From: Mangrovibacter yixingensis
GTDB taxonomy: Bacteria > Pseudomonadota > Gammaproteobacteria > Enterobacterales > Enterobacteriaceae
DNA: 64,000 bases
Assembly (NCBI RefSeq): GCF_020523985.1
Contig: NZ_JAIVKM010000007.1
Coordinates: 124,001-188,000, forward strand
Direction of reading: 5' to 3'
Part shown: piece by piece, positions 43,584 through 53,338 of the stretch
Layout: every line of letters begins with the position of its first letter
How positions within the stretch are numbered: the stretch's first letter is position 1
Made by a program: the position numbers and the translations under genes
Notes under the pieces: generated by a model
Seen by the model: the letters and a program-made list of their open reading frames with translations, nothing else
Told to the model about the DNA's origin: nothing
Databases searched by the model: none

Positions 43584-43627
43584 CAGTTCATGTTTTGTGG
43601 CGGGGGTTGTGCCCCCTCCGCAATGAA

Positions 43628-43655
43628 ATATAGGGTGGCTGATGTTTTTTTCAAC
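43628..43655 (-). promoter_or_regulatory. Sigma-32 heat-shock promoter of hsp20
   Basis: Reading leftward, GTTGAAA (43655-43649), 13 bp, then CCCTATAT (43635-43628) is close to the RpoH consensus (CTTGAAA, 13-15 bp, CCCCATNT). The leader to the ATG is about 70 bases. Confidence 0.75.
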
Positions 43656-43682
43656 CCAAAAAAGTGAAATTTTTTTTGTAGC

Positions 43683-43711
43683 CACCCCCGGCCTGGCTTA
43701 CCGGGGGTAGG
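43683..43711. terminator. Inverted repeat between the hydrolase and hsp20 genes
   Basis: ACCCCCGG and CCGGGGGT arms flank a 9-base loop just after the leftward hydrolase stop. There is no T-run on the transcript side (an A-run follows instead). Termination is therefore likely but not textbook. Confidence 0.5.
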
Positions 43712-43716
43712 CACGA

Positions 43717-44859
43717 TTATTGTTTGGCAGAGAGTGCGTGAAGTACAAAAGGCACAGAATCACGTAATGATGGATTGACTGTCCCGCTGTGGTCCAGCCC
43801 TGGGTATTCACGAATCTCAACATCCGTTCCGGCCGCTTTCACCTGGCTTGCAAAGTGCTGTTGCATCGCCGTTGGCACATTAATGTCATTGCCGCCAATG
43901 CCAATAAAAACCGGATGGTTGATATGCAGAGTTGGGTAACGCAGTGCAGGGGTTTGCTGCTTCAACACAGATTGAATCGCAGGTTTCAGGCTGTTATCTG
44001 CATTCAGTTTTTCAGCCATAACAGCCTGAGTGAGTGGTGTGATGCACAGCTTGCTGGCCTCATTGAGTAACGGCAGGGCTTTTTGCTGAAAATCATTTTC
44101 CGGTTTCAACGCCGGGTTATGGTCGGCAGCGGAAAGGTAAATATAGAATGCATAAGGAATTTTCGGGTCCCCGCCATTCCCGGTTGATTCTCCGGTGAAG
44201 AGCTTATCGGCAGAAAGCGTGTCATCAAAAAAAGGTGTGCCCGTCAACACCGTCGCTCGCACATGTAATTCCGGCGCATAATCGGGCTGCCAACCAGCAG
44301 TAGAAAATGCAGCGTGCGCCCCCTGAGACTGGCCAACCAGAACCAGCTTATTAGCCAAAGGGAAGTTTTTCATCGCGGCCCGCACACTGTCCAGCACACT
44401 CCAGGCTTCTGCCCGTGCGTTCAGGTAATGGTGCAGCCCTGCTGAACCCAGCCCGGCATAATCGGGTGCAACAACTGCAAACCCCAGCGATAACCAGGTA
44501 TTCAGGTACTGGCTGTCCCTTGGGGTACGTGGGTTCAGTGACGGCGCGCAATCCCTTCCTACACCCACGGTCCCGTGTGTCCAAACCACGACCGGCCAGC
44601 CACCCTCAGGTGTTTTACCATGGGGAAGAAACAGCGCTGCAGTGTCTTCGCGCGGGGTTTTCCCGTCTACGCCACTGACCGAGCTGTAAGTTATAAGATA
44701 TTGTTCGGCGGCTTCCTGTAAGCCATGGTCAGCAGGCAGTGCGACTTTGTTCACCAGCTTACCGGCCGTTGTATCGGGGGCGGCAGCATAAGCCAGTGAA
44801 AAGGTGAAAGGTAATAATGCAGGCAGCGCCCAGCGCGCCAGTGAGCGAGGTATCAACAT
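43717..44859 (-). CDS. Secreted alpha/beta hydrolase (lipase-like)
   Basis: This is a predicted periplasmic or secreted esterase/lipase of 380 aa. It has a Sec signal peptide (LARWALPALLPFTFSLAYAA), an oxyanion-hole region (VVVWTHGTVGVGRDCAPS) and the nucleophile elbow GQSQGAH (serine about residue 178). A late acid/histidine pair follows (GGNDINVPTAMQQHF; YPGLDHSGTV). The three catalytic elements appear intact. It resembles fungal-type secretory lipase/alpha-beta hydrolase families. The substrate is unknown. It stands alone, with a palindrome (44934-44959) in its promoter region. Confidence 0.85.
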   Translation of the reverse strand: MLIPRSLARWALPALLPFTFSLAYAAAPDTTAGKLVNKVALPADHGLQEAAEQYLITYSSVSGVDGKTPREDTAALFLPHGKTPEGGWPVVVWTHGTVGVGRDCAPSLNPRTPRDSQYLNTWLSLGFAVVAPDYAGLGSAGLHHYLNARAEAWSVLDSVRAAMKNFPLANKLVLVGQSQGAHAAFSTAGWQPDYAPELHVRATVLTGTPFFDDTLSADKLFTGESTGNGGDPKIPYAFYIYLSAADHNPALKPENDFQQKALPLLNEASKLCITPLTQAVMAEKLNADNSLKPAIQSVLKQQTPALRYPTLHINHPVFIGIGGNDINVPTAMQQHFASQVKAAGTDVEIREYPGLDHSGTVNPSLRDSVPFVLHALSAKQ

Positions 44860-44933
44860 AGCGTGTTCCCTGTTTGTGGCTTCAAGACCACCACCTGGCA
44901 GTCAGTTTTCAGGGGGTAAGTGTAGCGAAACCA

Positions 44934-44959
44934 ACCGTATAATGCCGTTTTTATACGGT
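44934..44959. promoter_or_regulatory. Perfect 9-bp inverted repeat upstream of the hydrolase gene
   Basis: ACCGTATAA and TTATACGGT flank 8 bp, 75 bp upstream of the hydrolase ATG and 31 bp after fucR. It overlaps promoter-like AT sequence and has no T-run, so an operator is more likely than a terminator. Confidence 0.45.
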
Positions 44960-44989
44960 AAATATTGCTTATTCCTGGTTGCCTCGCAT

Positions 44990-45718
44990 TTACACTGAGG
45001 CGGCAATACCTGGCGTGTCCACATCTGAAATAATATGAGTGACATCATCCAGCATACCGATTTTGACCTCGCTGGCGCGGTTGAATTTACTTTTATCTAT
45101 CAACAATAAAGACTGCCCGGCGCGTTTAAGCAGGACCGATTTAAACTCCGCATTATAAATATTGGAATCCCACAGTTGCCCTTGTTGGTCCACGCCTTCA
45201 CAGGAAAAAATAAACAAGTCGATTTCCAGTGATTTTAACTGGTGTATGAGCGCGTTATTTAAGTAACACCCATATTTTCTCTGCAATTGCCCCCCAGAGA
45301 TAATCAGGTTGATTTGTTCGTGTTTCCCTAACTCATGGCAAATAGGGTGGCTATTGGTAAACACAGTCAGTTCAATATCGGGTAATTGGCGAGCCAGGTA
45401 CCAGCAGGTAGAGCTGGCATCCAGCGCAATAACCATACCTTCATCTATCCACTCCAGCGCTTCCCTGGCGATGTCTGCTTTATGGGCGTAATGGCTTTTT
45501 AGGCGGATATGGAAAGGATCGCCACTGTCATGGTTTTCCCGGCGAAGGGAACGGGCACGACCATGGCTGCGTTGTATTTTCCCCTGCGCCTGGAGTTCGC
45601 CTAAATCGCGCCGAATGGTTTCCTGGCTGACATGCAATTTGCTGGCGAGCGCGCCGGTCGTCAAACTCTGGTACTGCGTCAGTAATTCCACAATAGCCTG
45701 GTGGCGCGCTGGTTTCAT
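44990..45718 (-). CDS. fucR: L-fucose operon activator FucR (DeoR family)
   Basis: FucR activates the fuc genes in response to fuculose 1-phosphate. I choose the ATG at 45718 (MKPARHQAIVELLTQYQSLT), with GGAGA upstream. The longer frame to 45802 enters fucU and is unlikely. The 242-aa protein has the DeoR helix-turn-helix (LASKLHVSQETIRRDLGELQ) and a sugar-phosphate isomerase-like sensor domain. The block DSGDPFHIRLKSHYAHKADI is nearly identical to E. coli FucR. It is the last gene of fucPIKUR. Confidence 0.95.
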   Translation of the reverse strand: MKPARHQAIVELLTQYQSLTTGALASKLHVSQETIRRDLGELQAQGKIQRSHGRARSLRRENHDSGDPFHIRLKSHYAHKADIAREALEWIDEGMVIALDASSTCWYLARQLPDIELTVFTNSHPICHELGKHEQINLIISGGQLQRKYGCYLNNALIHQLKSLEIDLFIFSCEGVDQQGQLWDSNIYNAEFKSVLLKRAGQSLLLIDKSKFNRASEVKIGMLDDVTHIISDVDTPGIAASV

Positions 45719-45750
45719 GTTGGTCTCCGGTATGTTCAGGAAGCTCGGCT

Positions 45751-46176
45751 CTATAGAGGGGTTACCCCTTTTTTTAACAAGATATTGCCATATTTGGCGC
45801 ATTCTCCTGTGATAACAATGGCAAAAGCGTTTTTGGCTCGTTCATAAAAGGCAAAACGTTCAATGCGCATAATGTCAGGGCAGGGTTGCTGCGCTGATAA
45901 TGCCTTGCGATAACGAACCTCTACATCCGGGTCCAGCGTATCGCCTTCTACGGCAGCCATCATAATTAAAGGCGGTGCATAACTGTCCAGCTCGAATAAC
46001 GGAATAATGGCGCGGAGTAAATCACTGACAGCCAGGCCGTCAGCGCGGATCACTTGTGGGCCAATGCTGTGGGCCGGGAAATGCGCATCTGAAAAGACTA
46101 TTTCATCTCCGTGCCCCATTTCAGCAAGGACTTTCAGTAATTCCGGGGAAGTCAGTGGTGATATTGTTTTTAACAT
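45751..46176 (-). CDS. fucU: L-fucose mutarotase FucU
   Basis: FucU interconverts alpha- and beta-L-fucose (RbsD/FucU family). The 141-aa protein has the family N-terminus ([26 protein letters not shown], with the catalytic His in GHGD) and the terminal EYGN-like stretch [14 protein letters not shown]. It lies between fucK and fucR, as in E. coli. The gap to fucR is 32 bp. Confidence 0.95.
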   Translation of the reverse strand: MLKTISPLTSPELLKVLAEMGHGDEIVFSDAHFPAHSIGPQVIRADGLAVSDLLRAIIPLFELDSYAPPLIMMAAVEGDTLDPDVEVRYRKALSAQQPCPDIMRIERFAFYERAKNAFAIVITGECAKYGNILLKKGVTPL

Positions 46177-46194
46177 GGTGCTCTCCTTGTGAAG

Positions 46195-47634
46195 TTACTG
46201 CTCAATGGCAGAAGCTATGCCGCCAGGTGTGACAGCAAGTGGCGTCTCCGGGTAGAAATAGCGGTAATGAAAATTGACTTGCGCTCTGGCTTGTTCGGCA
46301 CTGCTGAATTCCCCTGCGCCATACCAGGCAAACATGGCCGCGCCGCAAACAGTGGTTTCTGCTTCATCCAGCACTTTTACCGGAATGCCCAGCGTGTCTG
46401 CTTTGATCTGGTTCCACAGCGTATTCCTGCTACCACCGCCCACCATCAACAGCTCCTGGGTATGGAAGCCGCCAATACGCTCGAGTATCTGTAAATTGTT
46501 TTTCAGGGACAGGCTCAGGGATTCCAGTGCTGCCCGGTAAAAATGCCCGCGGGTAGTATTGAGTGAAACGCCTTGCCATCCGGCTTGCCCTCCTGCCAGC
46601 AAATCACACTTCATCTGAACGCCATCACAGCCGGGAGCGATTCTGCGTGCTTCATCGACAATCTGTGACCAGGGTGTATCTGCCTGCCAAAATAATTTGC
46701 GGATCCACTCCAGCGTACCCGATGCCAGCCACTGCATGCCGGGGTTAAACAGCCCAGGAATACTGTCTGATTCACAGGTTGTATCTCTGTGGCGGGTAAG
46801 CCGGGCGGTATCAAGGTGTGGTGTGCGCGCCATCAGGATTTCCCATGTGCCGGAAGAGAGCACGGGTTCATCCTGCGCCGCACCTGCGCCAAATAACGCG
46901 AACTGGGTATCATGCCCGGCGGAAATAACCGGAATATTCGCTGGTAACCCAAGTTGTGTCGCGGCTTCGGGCAACAGTGTGCCGATGCAGGTTCCTGCAT
47001 CAACCAGTGGTGGGAAAAGTGAGTCCTTTAGGCCAATTGCCTGAAGAATGTCCTGGCTGAATGTACGGGTGCGGATATCCAGCAACTGGCTGGTTCCCGC
47101 CATGGTCATATCGGTTGTCAGCTTCCCGGTTAGCCGGTGGTTAATCAGTGACGAAATAAACAACCAGGCATGAGCCTGTTCCAGCATCTCTGGGTGATTC
47201 TCTTTAAACCACACCAGTTTGTGGATGGTATTAAAGCCAAACTCCCCAACACCGCTGATTGCCTGGCGGCGCACCAGAGGCATTAGCTGGTCGGTGCGTG
47301 CAACCATATTGACTGTCCGCGGGCATTTCCAGCTAATAATGGGGTAAAGCATGTTGCCCTGTTTATCAACCAGCGCGCCATCCACCCCAAAGGTTGTCAC
47401 CGTAATAGCCCGGATGGCGCAATCCGCCAGCGTAGCGCCAAGCTGTTGGCAACACAGAGCAAAATTCGCAAGAATGGCATCCAGAGACCACAAGTGCCAG
47501 GTTGGGTTTTCCGGGGAAGGAATGCTGGTGTTTTCTGTTGTCGCCCGGCCAACAATATGGCCTTGCTTATTGACGGCAATCGCCCGGATATTCGTTGCAC
47601 CGCAATCCAGCACCAGAATGATGTCTTGTTTCAT
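46195..47634 (-). CDS. fucK: L-fuculokinase FucK
   Basis: FucK phosphorylates L-fuculose to L-fuculose 1-phosphate. The start is the ATG at 47634 ([20 protein letters not shown]), with TGGAG six bases upstream. The longer open frame to 47907 lies in fucI and is discarded. The 479-aa FGGY-family kinase has the N-terminal phosphate loop DCGATN and the [14 protein letters not shown] motif. The C-terminal nucleotide-binding region includes [20 protein letters not shown]. Its length fits E. coli FucK. Confidence 0.95.
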   Translation of the reverse strand: MKQDIILVLDCGATNIRAIAVNKQGHIVGRATTENTSIPSPENPTWHLWSLDAILANFALCCQQLGATLADCAIRAITVTTFGVDGALVDKQGNMLYPIISWKCPRTVNMVARTDQLMPLVRRQAISGVGEFGFNTIHKLVWFKENHPEMLEQAHAWLFISSLINHRLTGKLTTDMTMAGTSQLLDIRTRTFSQDILQAIGLKDSLFPPLVDAGTCIGTLLPEAATQLGLPANIPVISAGHDTQFALFGAGAAQDEPVLSSGTWEILMARTPHLDTARLTRHRDTTCESDSIPGLFNPGMQWLASGTLEWIRKLFWQADTPWSQIVDEARRIAPGCDGVQMKCDLLAGGQAGWQGVSLNTTRGHFYRAALESLSLSLKNNLQILERIGGFHTQELLMVGGGSRNTLWNQIKADTLGIPVKVLDEAETTVCGAAMFAWYGAGEFSSAEQARAQVNFHYRYFYPETPLAVTPGGIASAIEQ

Positions 47635-47716
47635 ACTCACTCCAGATAAGCGCCTGCCCTGACACAAGTGCGGCAGAGCAGGCAGATTAACGTGTATACA
47701 GTTAGCGTTTATACGA

Positions 47717-49492
47717 TTAGCGTTTATAAAGCGGCCCGTAATTCTGGCAGGCACGGTAATCCTGGCCTTCACTATCCATACCGTGCGCAGCCCAGCTCGA
47801 TGGGCGATAAATACTCTCTGTTTCAACATTGTGCATACACACAGGAATGCGCAGCATGGAGGCCAGAGTGATAAAGTCTGCGCCAACATGGCCGATGGTG
47901 AGCACACCGTGGTTTGCGCCCCAGTTAGCCATTACCGAGTAAACATCCGTGAAAGGCCCATTACCGGTAAGACGTGGGGCAAACCAGGTGGTGGGCCAAC
48001 TGGAATCTGTGCGTTTATTCAGTGCATCGTGTACGGCTTCTGGGAGTTCAACACTCCAGCCTTCGGCAATTTGCAGCACCGGGCCCAGGCCCTTAATCAT
48101 ATTGACGCGGGTCATGGTGAACGGAATGCCGCCTTCAGTCAGGAAGCAGGAAGAGAAACCACCACCACGGAAATATTCATGGATGGCCGGGCACCACTGT
48201 GTGGCGGCAAGGCAGGCATCCGCTTCCTGCTGGCTGATTTCCCAGTGAGGTTTAATGGTGGGTTTACCTGCGCTGTCTCGCTGTTTACCGGTGCCATCCA
48301 GCGCGGCAGAGCCTGAGTTTATCAGGTGAATAATCCCATTGGCGGCATGGCCGGTGAGCGCCTGGCCAGTTACCCGTTGCACCGCTTCTGGTGACCAGTA
48401 AGTGCGCACATCCGCAAAGATTTGTGCCGTGCCGGTTAACTGGTGGCCGAGCAACATTGCCACACCATTGAGGCTGTCGTTTTCTGTGGCAATAACACAG
48501 GGTTCACGAACCCCGTTCCAGTCAAATGAACTGTTCAGTATGGATTCTGCGGTATCGCCATTAGTGTATTGATCCGTCCAGTGGCGCTGCCCCTGGAAGC
48601 CTGCGGCAATCGCGTTGTAACCCAGTGATTCCTCAACCCGGCCTTTTTCAGCCAGTTTAGGGTTGCCGTGCATCATGTCGCGGATGCACATTGCCATCAG
48701 CAAACCTTCTTTGAGTACCGCGTGGTGTTGTTCCGCATTGCGCTGGTACTGTTTGGCATTTTTATCTTCGCCATAGCGGAAGTTTTTATCCGCCCATGCC
48801 AGCGCCATTTCCAGTTCGTCTTCATCATAAATTTTCTGGTCAATGCGACGGCGCAGTTCAGTCATATCCACAGCCTGTACCTTCATACCAAGCCAGGATT
48901 CAAAGAAATTATGGTCGACAATTGAACCGGCAATGCCCATCGACACACCACCCAAAGAGAGGTAACTCTTACCTTTCAGCGCTGCCACCGCCAGGCCTGC
49001 TCGGGCAAAGCGCAGGAGTTTAGCCTCTACATCTGCAGGGATTGTGGTGTCATCCGCATCCTGTACGTCATGGCCGTAAATAGAAAACGCCGGGATCCCT
49101 TTTTGGCTGTGTGCGGCGAGTGCGGCAGCTAAATAAACGGCACCAGGGCGTTCGGTTCCGTTAAATCCCCAAATTGCTTTCGGCCGGGTGGGGTCCATGT
49201 CGATAGTTTCACTGCCATAGCACCAGCAAGGCGTAACGGTAATGGTCAGCCCAACATTGAGTTGGCTGAATTTTTCTTCGCAGGCGGCGGATTCTGCCAT
49301 ACCGGCGATGCAGGTATCGGCAATAACACACTCCACATTCGCACCGCAGGCGTGGCGTAAATGCTCACTTAACAGCGCCGCGGTGGATTTCGCCATATTC
49401 ATGGTTTGTTCTTCCAGTGATTCACGCACACCCATGCGGCGTCCATCAATCACCGGGCGGATACCAATTTTAGGTAAGTTATTCTTTTTCAT
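47717..49492 (-). CDS. fucI: L-fucose isomerase FucI
   Basis: FucI converts L-fucose to L-fuculose, the first committed step. The start at 49492 ([20 protein letters not shown]) gives 591 aa, the same length as E. coli FucI. An upstream extension to 49585 falls within the end of fucP. Conserved blocks include [35 protein letters not shown] (metal-binding Glu) and [20 protein letters not shown]. It is Mn-dependent by family. Confidence 0.96.
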   Translation of the reverse strand: MKKNNLPKIGIRPVIDGRRMGVRESLEEQTMNMAKSTAALLSEHLRHACGANVECVIADTCIAGMAESAACEEKFSQLNVGLTITVTPCWCYGSETIDMDPTRPKAIWGFNGTERPGAVYLAAALAAHSQKGIPAFSIYGHDVQDADDTTIPADVEAKLLRFARAGLAVAALKGKSYLSLGGVSMGIAGSIVDHNFFESWLGMKVQAVDMTELRRRIDQKIYDEDELEMALAWADKNFRYGEDKNAKQYQRNAEQHHAVLKEGLLMAMCIRDMMHGNPKLAEKGRVEESLGYNAIAAGFQGQRHWTDQYTNGDTAESILNSSFDWNGVREPCVIATENDSLNGVAMLLGHQLTGTAQIFADVRTYWSPEAVQRVTGQALTGHAANGIIHLINSGSAALDGTGKQRDSAGKPTIKPHWEISQQEADACLAATQWCPAIHEYFRGGGFSSCFLTEGGIPFTMTRVNMIKGLGPVLQIAEGWSVELPEAVHDALNKRTDSSWPTTWFAPRLTGNGPFTDVYSVMANWGANHGVLTIGHVGADFITLASMLRIPVCMHNVETESIYRPSSWAAHGMDSEGQDYRACQNYGPLYKR

Positions 49493-49527
49493 TACAAACT
49501 CCTTTAGGTAATCGGGAATGTAGCGTA

Positions 49528-50844
49528 TTAGTTTGTTTGTTCCCCGGAACGGAAACGGGCGAAAATAAAGATCACAGCGAAGCAAAGCGCAGGCACTAAT
49601 TCAGCACTGGGGATATTCCCGGCAGCATCGCTTACGAAGCCCATAATGGGTGTCACAATGCCGCCACCAATGATGGTCATCACAATGAAAGAGGAACCGT
49701 ATTTGGTGTCGGAACCCAACTGGCGGATACCCAGTGAGAAAATGGTGGGGTACTGAATGGACATAAAGGCGCTGCACAGTGTGAGTGCCAGTAACCCAAC
49801 ATGCCCACCAGTAAAGGCGGAAACCAGGCACAGTGCCATGGCAATGAAGGCATAGGTTGCCAGCACTTTTCCGGGCGCGAAGCGGCGAATTAACCAGGTG
49901 CCAGAGAAACGCCCAATGAAGAAACACACCATAGTGCCGGTCAGGTAATTGGCGGCGAAGCCTGGTGTCATGCCAGGGATTTCTTCAATGGCGTAGCGAA
50001 TCAGGTAACTCCAACAGGCTGTTTGAGCACCGACATAACAGAACTGTGCCAGCACCGCCCACCGCCAGTGGCGAATATGCACCAAACGCCGTAATGATGA
50101 GAGGAATGAGCTTTGGGTGGCGTTATCGCAGTCTTGCTGTTCGCTTTGAATTGCCGGAAAACGGGTCAGCATAATGAACAAGGCGACCAGTAACACAATG
50201 GCGACAATAATCATGTACGGTGTCTGTACCGCTAAAACCAGACTGTGCTTATAAGTCGCCAGTTGCTCAGTGGACATTCCATCCAGTACCGATTGTGGCT
50301 GGTGAGGTACATGCGAAAGAATTAGGCTCTGCCCAAAAACAACCGCAATAATGGCACCAAAAGAATTAAAGGTTTGTGCAAGATTGAGCCTGAAATGCCC
50401 GCCTTCTTCTGGCCCTAATACGGTTACAAACGGATTAGCGGCAGTTTCAAGGCACCCCAACCCTGCAGCAATAATAAATAACCCAAGCAAGAACAATGTG
50501 TAATTCATCGCTTCAGCAGCAGGCCAGAATAAAGCAGCACCAATAGCATACAGAAATAAACCTGTAATAATGCCTGCTTTATAACTGAGTTTTTTCATCA
50601 AAATCCCAGCCGGAATGGGAATCACAAAGTAGCCAAAATAAAATGAAGACTGAATCAGGCCTGCCTGAAAATTATTGAGGGTAAATGCCTGCTGAAATTG
50701 TGGTAAAAGAATATCATTAAGATTATTTGCTACTGCCCAGAGAAAAAATAATGAACATAACAGTGCAAACGGAATGATATAGCTTTTACTCTTTTCTCCG
50801 GCGGCTACCCGGTAGCTTTGAGATTGCAGAGAAATATTGCCCAT
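49528..50844 (-). CDS. fucP: L-fucose/proton symporter FucP
   Basis: FucP is an MFS proton symporter for L-fucose. The 438-aa protein has 12 hydrophobic helices. The residues matching E. coli Asp46 and Glu135 are present at D44 ([11 protein letters not shown]) and E133 ([10 protein letters not shown]), so proton coupling should be intact. It is the first gene of the leftward fuc operon, behind the 541-bp regulatory region shared with fucAO. Confidence 0.95.
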   Translation of the reverse strand: MGNISLQSQSYRVAAGEKSKSYIIPFALLCSLFFLWAVANNLNDILLPQFQQAFTLNNFQAGLIQSSFYFGYFVIPIPAGILMKKLSYKAGIITGLFLYAIGAALFWPAAEAMNYTLFLLGLFIIAAGLGCLETAANPFVTVLGPEEGGHFRLNLAQTFNSFGAIIAVVFGQSLILSHVPHQPQSVLDGMSTEQLATYKHSLVLAVQTPYMIIVAIVLLVALFIMLTRFPAIQSEQQDCDNATQSSFLSSLRRLVHIRHWRWAVLAQFCYVGAQTACWSYLIRYAIEEIPGMTPGFAANYLTGTMVCFFIGRFSGTWLIRRFAPGKVLATYAFIAMALCLVSAFTGGHVGLLALTLCSAFMSIQYPTIFSLGIRQLGSDTKYGSSFIVMTIIGGGIVTPIMGFVSDAAGNIPSAELVPALCFAVIFIFARFRSGEQTN

Positions 50845-51008
50845 AGCGTCCTCGTTAGTTCTGGTCGTTTAACAACTAAGACGAGCGCTGCCTGGTGGCC
50901 TGCCAGGTAGCACAAGAGTAAGTCCGGCTCGCCCTTTAAAGGGAATGTCTGACTTCATGTGGCGGCTGAACTCTGGAGACCATTCTCGAATAAAAAAACA
51001 TGCTGAAT

Positions 51009-51024
51009 ATGAAGCTGGTCACAA
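51009..51024. promoter_or_regulatory. CRP-like site 1 in the fuc control region
   Basis: TATGA, six bases, then TCACA matches the TGTGA-N6-TCACA consensus in nine of ten core bases. It lies about 165 bp upstream of fucP. Catabolite control of fuc is known from E. coli. Confidence 0.5.
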
Positions 51025-51047
51025 ATAAGGTCTTTTCCATTATATTG

Positions 51048-51063
51048 TGTGAGATGCATCACT
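51048..51063. promoter_or_regulatory. CRP-like site 2 in the fuc control region
   Basis: TGTGA, six bases (GATGCA), then TCACT matches the CRP core in nine of ten positions. It lies about 210 bp upstream of fucP. This is the strongest of the CRP candidates. Confidence 0.6.
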
Positions 51064-51130
51064 ATTAATGATGGTTTTTCTTCTGCGATTAAATTAATCC
51101 AGAAAATTTCTGGTGACCGATTTTTAGATA

Positions 51131-51180
51131 TTTTTATTCAAACGGTCATTTATGAATGAAAGTGACCGTTTGAATAAAAA
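51131..51180. promoter_or_regulatory. 20-bp-arm palindrome, candidate FucR operator
   Basis: The arms TTTTTATTCAAACGGTCATT and AGTGACCGTTTGAATAAAAA match at 19 of 20 positions, with a 10-base loop. A further TGACCG copy followed by an AT tract occurs at 51112. The 3' side ends in A-rich DNA, so it is not a terminator. DeoR-family regulators bind such repeats, so FucR is the likely binder. That is inference. Confidence 0.55.
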
Positions 51181-51385
51181 ATAATTTAAACCAACATTTT
51201 TTCTGTGCTTTTTTTTATGTGGCTTTTTTTAATTGGTGATAAGGCTTGATGAAGGTCACAAAATAAAACCGAAGCATTTTATAAAAAAATAATGAATCTG
51301 AATATAGATGAAGGTTTTTCAAAAAATCACGAGCAAACGAGGGATTCATTATTTCTCAGCATCAGAAAATTAAGAGAGGTTGATA

Positions 51386-52033
51386 ATGGAAAGAACAGTG
51401 TTGTCCAGGCAAATTATTGATACCTGCCTGGAAATGACCCGTCTCGGTCTCAACCAGGGAACTGCAGGCAACGTCAGTGTCCGCTTTCAGAACGGTATGT
51501 TGATAACCCCAACCGGCATTCCTTATGAGAAGCTAACCACAGACCAGATTGTCTACATTGATGAGCAAGGGCACCACGAGGAAGGGAAATTACCTTCCAG
51601 TGAGTGGCGCTTCCACCTGTCTGCCTACCATACGCGGCCAGATGTTAACGCTGTCGTGCATAACCATGCGGTACATTGCACGGCGGTCTCTATTCTGAAC
51701 CGGCCTATTCCTGCGATTCATTACATGATTGCCGCCGCTGGCGGGAATACTATTCCTTGTGCGCCCTACGCGACTTTTGGCACCAAAGCATTATCAGAGT
51801 TTGTTTGTGTCGCACTGAAAAACCGCAAAGCTTGTTTGCTTCAGCACCACGGTTTAATTGCCTGCGAGGTGAACCTGGAAAAGGCGCTGTGGCTGGCCCA
51901 TGAAGTGGAAGTGCTGGCCCAGTTATACCTGGCCACGCTGGCGATTCAGGATCCTGTCCCGGTACTCAGTGACGAGGAAATCGCCATTGTGCTGGAAAAA
52001 TTCAAAACCTACGGCCTGAGAATAGAAGAGTAG
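51386..52033 (+). CDS. fucA: L-fuculose-phosphate aldolase FucA
   Basis: FucA is a zinc-dependent class II aldolase that splits L-fuculose 1-phosphate to dihydroxyacetone phosphate and L-lactaldehyde. The start at 51386 (MERTVLSRQIIDTCLEMTRL) has GAGAGG upstream and gives 215 aa, as in E. coli. Catalytic Glu73 and zinc ligands His92, His94 (VVHNHAVHC) and His155 (LQHHGLIACEV) are all present. It leads the rightward fucAO operon. Confidence 0.96.
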   Translation: MERTVLSRQIIDTCLEMTRLGLNQGTAGNVSVRFQNGMLITPTGIPYEKLTTDQIVYIDEQGHHEEGKLPSSEWRFHLSAYHTRPDVNAVVHNHAVHCTAVSILNRPIPAIHYMIAAAGGNTIPCAPYATFGTKALSEFVCVALKNRKACLLQHHGLIACEVNLEKALWLAHEVEVLAQLYLATLAIQDPVPVLSDEEIAIVLEKFKTYGLRIEE

Positions 52034-52060
52034 TGCCCCGTTTATGTGGAGGTATATATC

Positions 52061-53209
52061 ATGGCAAACCGAATGATACTGAATGAAACCGCCTGGTTTG
52101 GGCGTGGGGCTGTCGCTTCGCTGGCGGGGGAAGTAAAACGCCGGGGCTTCACCCGGGCGTTGATAGTGACAGATAACCCGCTTATCCAGTGTGGCGTTGT
52201 GGGTAAAATTACAAATCAGCTGGACCAGGCTCATTTGCCCTGGGCACTCTACGCCGACGTTGTGCCAAACCCGACGATTGAGGTAGTTCAGGCGGGTGTT
52301 GAAGCATTTATTCAGAGTGGCGCTGATTACCTGATAGCCATCGGCGGTGGTTCGCCGCAAGACACAGCGAAAGCAATTGGCATTATTATCAATAACCCTG
52401 AACACCAGGATGTGCGCAGCCTGGAAGGGTTATCCCCCACTCAGCGCCCCAGCGTACCCGTAATTGCCATACCCACCACGGCAGGAACGGCGGCGGAAGT
52501 AACCATTAACTATGTGATAACAGACCGTGAACGCCAGCGGAAATTTGTTTGTGTAGACCCCCATGATATTCCCGCTGTTGCGCTGGTGGATGCCGATTTA
52601 ATGGACGGCATGCCTGCGGCATTAAAAGCCTCAACCGGTGTGGATGCGCTGACCCATGCCATTGAAGGCTATATCACCAAAGGCGCCTGGGCATTAACGG
52701 ATGCCCTGCATATTAAAGCCATTGAAATGATTGCTGGCGCTTTACGTGGTTCGGTTGCGGGTGAACCAGCAGCCGGTGAAGAAATGGCGTTAGGCCAGTA
52801 TGTGGCAGGGATGGGTTTTTCCAATGTCGGTCTGGGGCTGGTGCATGGTATGGCACACCCATTAGGCGCGTTTTATAACACACCACATGGTGTCGCTAAT
52901 GCCATTCTGCTGCCCCATATCATGCAATACAACGCCGATTACACCGGTGAAAAATACCGCGATATCGCCAGAGCTATGGGCGAAACGGTTGAAGGGTGCA
53001 CACTGGCAGAGGTGCGTCAGAAGGCGATACAGGCTGTTTTATCGCTGAACCATGATGTGGGTATTCCTGAACACCTACGCGATGTTGGCGTGAAAAAAGA
53101 AGACATTGACCACCTGGCTCAGGCAGCACTGGATGATGTGTGCACCGGGGGAAATCCACGGGAAGCCACTCTGAATGAGATTCGCGAGTTGTATCACCAG
53201 GCCTGGTGA
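52061..53209 (+). CDS. fucO: L-1,2-propanediol oxidoreductase / lactaldehyde reductase FucO
   Basis: FucO is an iron-dependent group III alcohol dehydrogenase that reduces L-lactaldehyde to 1,2-propanediol under anaerobic conditions. The ATG at 52061 (MANRMILNETAWFGRGAVAS), with TGGAGG upstream, gives 382 aa. The NAD loop GGGSPQDTAKAIG and the metal-ligand region DALTHAIEGYITKGAW are present, along with GMAHPLGAFYNTPHGVANAI. It is followed by a bidirectional terminator shared with yiaS. Confidence 0.95.
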   Translation: MANRMILNETAWFGRGAVASLAGEVKRRGFTRALIVTDNPLIQCGVVGKITNQLDQAHLPWALYADVVPNPTIEVVQAGVEAFIQSGADYLIAIGGGSPQDTAKAIGIIINNPEHQDVRSLEGLSPTQRPSVPVIAIPTTAGTAAEVTINYVITDRERQRKFVCVDPHDIPAVALVDADLMDGMPAALKASTGVDALTHAIEGYITKGAWALTDALHIKAIEMIAGALRGSVAGEPAAGEEMALGQYVAGMGFSNVGLGLVHGMAHPLGAFYNTPHGVANAILLPHIMQYNADYTGEKYRDIARAMGETVEGCTLAEVRQKAIQAVLSLNHDVGIPEHLRDVGVKKEDIDHLAQAALDDVCTGGNPREATLNEIRELYHQAW

Positions 53210-53252
53210 TGGTTTTTGCGCGGTGTTTACCGCGTTTATGAGCACCAGAAGT

Positions 53253-53286
53253 AGCGAAAAAGGGAAAATTTTTTTCCCTTTTTGCT
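53253..53286. terminator. Bidirectional terminator between fucO and yiaS
   Basis: AGCGAAAAAGGGA-type left arm and TCCCTTTTTGCT right arm form an A/T-flanked hairpin lying between the convergent fucO (stop 53209) and yiaS (stop 53339). T-runs are present on both strands. Confidence 0.8.
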
Positions 53287-53338
53287 TTAAGCTTCAGAAA
53301 CCTGGTTGGTGCCGGCAATGTTATTTACCCGGCGGCGA

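Larger units (their letters stand above)
50845..51385. promoter_or_regulatory. Divergent fucP-fucA control region
   Basis: These 541 bp are AT-rich and hold the promoters of both fuc operons. Three CRP-like sites (centred near 51016, 51056 and 51257) and a 20-bp-arm palindrome (51131-51180) are visible. No coding frame is credible. Confidence 0.6.

Noticed and set aside
43717-44859. The secreted hydrolase as part of the fuc operon
   Set aside because: It is separated from fucR by 130 bp with an operator-like palindrome and has no link to fucose chemistry. It is treated as independent.
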